NCBI RefSeq assembly: GCF_000214215.1
Contig: NC_015559.1
Span: 1,909,001-1,973,000 of the forward strand
DNA length: 64,000 nucleotides
Reading direction: 5' to 3'
Origin: Marinomonas posidonica IVIA-Po-181
GTDB lineage: Bacteria; Pseudomonadota; Gammaproteobacteria; Pseudomonadales; Marinomonadaceae
The notes under the pieces were generated by a model, which saw only the letters and a list, made by a program, of their open reading frames with translations, searched no databases and was not told the origin of the DNA. Shown piece after piece: positions 60,864-64,000 of the stretch. Each line of letters starts with the position of its first letter. Position 1 is the first letter of the stretch. Both the position numbers and the translations under genes were made by a program.

Positions 60864-63800
60864 TTACTTCGATGTTGTGTCAACTTTCACCGGCACAATT
60901 TTCACATCACCGGTCTTTTTATCGACGGCTGTAATCACAGATTTGATTGGAGCTCCATTTTTTATTGCTTGTGTTAGCGCTGTTTTTGCTTCGCCATCTG
61001 GTAAGCGACCCGCTGTTGTTTCTAGCCATTGTGAACTTAACTGTATCGTTGGGGCTTCACTATCACCACTTTTACCTAGCTGAGTGCCTCCTGATTTATT
61101 GAGTTGTTTTGAATCTACCACAACCATCGTAACACCGTCTTTATCTTGTACAATATGATCTAAACCTTTCTCTCCTGCATATTTATTACCACTTAGCTCT
61201 CTATAGCCTGATTGTGCCAAAAGGTCACTGGTTAACGCTTCCGTTTTTACACCACTTTGATCGCCGTTATTAATTATATCTTCTACTAGGGTTTGTTGTG
61301 TTTGTGTCTGATCATTCTTCTTAATTGTATTCGCTACTTCGTTAATTTTAGAGGCGTTTACATATCCATTACAGGTAGTTAGAGCACAACTATCGCTATC
61401 AAACTTAAAATTGTCTCTTTCAGAATTAATCGCTACTTCGGTCTTTTTCGCAGCTTGCTCTACTACCTCTTTCACAACAACGGCTGGCTTACCTAGATAT
61501 AATTCTGGCACAAGAGCACCGCTTATCTCGCCAACCTTTCCTATCACCGAAGCATCCGATTGGGCCTGATTGTATCCAGCATTAAAAGCATCTGTACCAA
61601 AGATATCTCGTCTATCCAGTTCCGCTTCTATGCTAGCGTCATCGCTATCAGCAAACATTTCTTCTGGATGTTTTAAGGCATTAAGCGTATTCATCATCCC
61701 TGATGCCGCTTGTTTTGTTGTCTCTTCTGGGTTGGCAACGAGGGCTACTGCACCTTGAGCAACATCACCGACCAATTCATTGGCACTGTGTAACAGTGAT
61801 AACGCTTCACCAGACACTTGTTCTGGTAAATCGGTAATAGAAACCGATCTAGGGTTATGTTGATCATAATATTCCCTAACAATTTGATCGTCTCCAGACT
61901 GAGATATTGCATCCCCTAAAAGCGGTTCAGCACCAATAGTTCTATCCTCAAACGTATCGGTATAAGTCTCTCCATATTGCTTTATCGCTTCGGTAATCTC
62001 ATTGTTACTGTAGGAATCCTCATCACTTACAACAGGAACATCATTTAAGTTCGCTATGTAATCATCGCCCTCTAACGACTCAGCCAACACTTCCAATACA
62101 CTGTCGTCTGGCACAAAACCACTGGCTTTGGCTTTCTCTTGGAAATCCTTATCCACGTAATAACGTAAGTTATCTCCTAAGACTTTTTCGGCATTGTTTT
62201 GAGTGATGCCAGCTTGCTCCGCATAGCCTTTACTCACATCTTTAATCGCAAGAATTTCTGATGCATAAAGCTGCCTGTGATCGACTTCGGCATTGCCAAC
62301 TTTATTCGCATTATTGGTGCCTTGCTGAACGCTGTAGCTGGCCACTTGTCGTTGATTGAAGTCACTGCCTCCGGTGCTATCTAAGTCACCACCCGCGGCT
62401 TGGTTGATGCGATCAGCCAGTTGGTTACCAAAGGCATCACCCAAAGCTTCCTGAGTATCTTCGCTATTGCTAAAGAGGATGCCGTTGCCTTTACCCTGAA
62501 AATCTTGTGTTTCCAGCACTTCATGACCCAAGGTGTCAATTTGGCTGGTTTTACTTTCTCCGTTCACGTCAAGATACATCTTGCCCGCTTCGCTGCTGTC
62601 TGTATCGACAACCACACCACCTTTGACATCCACTAAGCCGGTATCAGCTAAGGAACTACTGGTGGTTTCTTTACCGTCATAGAGATTGATTTCACTTAGC
62701 TCTAACCCAAATTTGTCCTGCGCCAAATGCCCTAACGCTACGACGGCTTGGTTGTATTCTTCTTCGTTATCGCTCTTAAGCCCTGCCAGTATCTCGGCAT
62801 TCTCAGGATTGCGTAACAGGTCGTTTTTAAGCTGTGTACCTTTGGCATTGTTCGCGAGGGTTTCCCCAAGATTTAACAAGCCTAAATCGTCTTTATCGTT
62901 GACTGTCGCGAGCGCTCGACCTATGTCTTCACCATGTTCATAGGTATCGGTAAAGTCATTCGCAATCTTCTGACGACCCGATTCCGTCAACATGTTGTTG
63001 TCCACCGTAAGGTTGGCGTTTAAGCCACCACGTTCAACGTCTTTAGTGATTTCTTGGCTGTTGATGACGTCTCGATTTAGGTCGGCAAAGGCTGTTTGTT
63101 CATCAATGTCTGTGCCACCGACCGTAACATTGCCCAGACCAATGGTCGCCTTGGTGGTTTGGGCTTTTTCATACCCATCGAAGTTAGCCCCAATGCTGGT
63201 GCTGTTTTTACTACCAGACAGGCTAATGCCTAAGTTTTTACTCTCATCAATGTCTTCGATATTGGACACTTTTAAGGTGTCAGTGGTCAGTGTCAGCTGG
63301 CCATTGTCTTCCCCTTGGGCATTGGTTGAAGCCAATACCGCGCCCGTCAGCTGAGTGTCTTTGGCTTTGATCTTGACTTGGCCACCAGTAATGCCACTTT
63401 GTTGAGCGACCCAAGCCCGTTCCGCTGCACTTTGGCTAGCGTTGATGCCAACACTGCTTACACTGCCACCACCGACACCAACATTGCCACCTAGGCTTTT
63501 GCTCGAACTACTAGAGGTATCTTGCAGGCTGGTTACAACAAGCTGGTCTGTGGTGATGTCAATACTGCCCGCATCCAGATTACCCCCTTCAATGGTCAGG
63601 CTATCACTGTTGCTGACCAAGCTACCAGCAGATAATTGGCTATTGCTGTATTGGATACTTTGGCTGTCACTGCTGCTTTTGCTGGCATTGACACTACCAC
63701 TGAAGCCGCTGTTGGTACTGTAGCTGGCACTGCTTCCTTCACTGTGGCTTTCCGTACTTTCGGTGTAGGTGTTTTTGCCCGCGGTAATATTGATGTTGCT

Positions 63801-64000
63801 GGCATTCAGCGCAAGCTGCCCAGCCGTCGCAATGGCAGACCCTTCAACATTCAAGTTGTTATCACTGGTCAGGCTGGTATTACCACCCACCTGAATGCTA
63901 GACCCCTGCCATTGACCTTGGCTGGTCGTGGTGGAAGTGGTGTCGGTTTGCGTGGTGACGCCCGCCGTGGCGTAAAAGCCCGTTCCCGCGCTGGTTGCGG
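60864..64000 (-). CDS. cdiA: CdiA contact-dependent inhibition exoprotein (5' end outside the window)
   Basis: About 1045 C-terminal residues are visible; the frame stays open to the right edge. FHA-type repeats come first (NLNVEGSAIATAGQLALNAS, SLTIEGGNLDAGSIDIT). A segment with LDVNGESKTSQIDTLGHEVLE follows, then the pre-toxin (VDHRQLYASEILAIKDVSKGY to QIVREYYDQHNP). A variable linker and the toxin complete it. The toxin has GLDHIVQDKDGVTMVVVDSK, an Asp-x(n)-Asp-x-Lys pattern (codons 61158-61160 and 61107-61115) typical of PD-(D/E)XK nucleases. The end is a compact beta-rich stretch. It would be exported by CdiB, which is not in the window. The immunity gene follows immediately. Confidence 0.85.
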   Translation of the reverse strand, partial: ATSAGTGFYATAGVTTQTDTTSTTTSQGQWQGSSIQVGGNTSLTSDNNLNVEGSAIATAGQLALNASNINITAGKNTYTESTESHSEGSSASYSTNSGFSGSVNASKSSSDSQSIQYSNSQLSAGSLVSNSDSLTIEGGNLDAGSIDITTDQLVVTSLQDTSSSSSKSLGGNVGVGGGSVSSVGINASQSAAERAWVAQQSGITGGQVKIKAKDTQLTGAVLASTNAQGEDNGQLTLTTDTLKVSNIEDIDESKNLGISLSGSKNSTSIGANFDGYEKAQTTKATIGLGNVTVGGTDIDEQTAFADLNRDVINSQEITKDVERGGLNANLTVDNNMLTESGRQKIANDFTDTYEHGEDIGRALATVNDKDDLGLLNLGETLANNAKGTQLKNDLLRNPENAEILAGLKSDNEEEYNQAVVALGHLAQDKFGLELSEINLYDGKETTSSSLADTGLVDVKGGVVVDTDSSEAGKMYLDVNGESKTSQIDTLGHEVLETQDFQGKGNGILFSNSEDTQEALGDAFGNQLADRINQAAGGDLDSTGGSDFNQRQVASYSVQQGTNNANKVGNAEVDHRQLYASEILAIKDVSKGYAEQAGITQNNAEKVLGDNLRYYVDKDFQEKAKASGFVPDDSVLEVLAESLEGDDYIANLNDVPVVSDEDSYSNNEITEAIKQYGETYTDTFEDRTIGAEPLLGDAISQSGDDQIVREYYDQHNPRSVSITDLPEQVSGEALSLLHSANELVGDVAQGAVALVANPEETTKQAASGMMNTLNALKHPEEMFADSDDASIEAELDRRDIFGTDAFNAGYNQAQSDASVIGKVGEISGALVPELYLGKPAVVVKEVVEQAAKKTEVAINSERDNFKFDSDSCALTTCNGYVNASKINEVANTIKKNDQTQTQQTLVEDIINNGDQSGVKTEALTSDLLAQSGYRELSGNKYAGEKGLDHIVQDKDGVTMVVVDSKQLNKSGGTQLGKSGDSEAPTIQLSSQWLETTAGRLPDGEAKTALTQAIKNGAPIKSVITAVDKKTGDVKIVPVKVDTTSK
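62059..62671 (-). repeat. Duplicated cdiA pre-toxin segment, intact copy
   Basis: This segment of the intact cdiA is repeated at 58818-59429 with about 3241 bases offset and very high identity (offset 3242 after the one-base deletion in the orphan). The repeat gives homologous recombination a path to exchange the downstream toxin/immunity cassettes. Confidence 0.9.

Overview
The window reads as the chromosome of a marine gammaproteobacterium, most likely Marinomonas or a near relative. This is inference from gene content, gene order and AT-rich codon use; no rRNA or other taxonomic marker is present. Positions 1-33 kb are mostly conserved core genes. From about 34 kb onward the DNA becomes accessory, with regulatory, transport, mobile and toxin genes.

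Layout. 1-5.2 kb (minus): ruvC-ruvA-ruvB-tolQ-tolR-tolA-tolB in one tight run (Holliday-junction processing, then the Tol envelope system), with ybgC absent from its usual place. 5.3-7.8 kb: aspS and a GreA/GreB-like factor. 7.9-9.1 kb: MarR regulator plus siderophore-interacting flavoprotein behind a promoter carrying a palindrome and a Fur-like site. 9.2-11.8 kb: cysN-cysD. 12-18 kb: a membrane coiled-coil protein, sodB, a TerB-like pair, a split YeeE/YedE transporter, an ornithine/lysine decarboxylase and a MOSC protein. 18-25 kb: ybiT-type ABC-F protein, a cyclic-nucleotide-binding-domain protein, ridA, and metH-cobO. 25.6-28.6 kb: rstA/rstB-like two-component system followed by a small outer-membrane barrel with a matching promoter box. 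29-34 kb: an aotJQMOP-like basic amino-acid ABC cluster with an XRE-type regulator. 34.7-37.4 kb: a membrane GGDEF protein and two more cNMP-domain paralogues. 37.9-40.5 kb: a zinc ABC operon opening with an unannotated 35-residue membrane peptide whose stop overlaps the znuC start. 40.7-43.6 kb: FAD monooxygenase, an IS5-type MITE with nested palindromes, a 54-residue membrane protein and an AraC regulator. 43.8-49.7 kb: GntR regulator, a PotABCD-type ABC operon and an Asp/Glu/hydantoin-racemase-family enzyme. 49.9-50.4 kb: yehS.

51-64 kb (minus) is a contact-dependent-inhibition / two-partner-secretion locus. From upstream to downstream it holds: a CdiA (5' end outside the window) ending in a PD-(D/E)XK-like toxin; an Imm49-like immunity gene; a duplicated, frameshifted orphan cdiA-CT with a different toxin and its own overlapping immunity gene; decayed pieces of a third copy; and a 1790-residue filamentous haemagglutinin whose C-terminus has decayed down to a frameshifted VENN motif. 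No TpsB/CdiB transporter is visible. The shared pre-toxin block of the two live modules lacks VENN, and similarity stops just after a (Y/F)YDQ-x-(N/Y)P motif. This array of swapped toxin/immunity cassettes is the most unusual part of the window. I see no rRNA, tRNA, CRISPR array, integrase or intact transposase.
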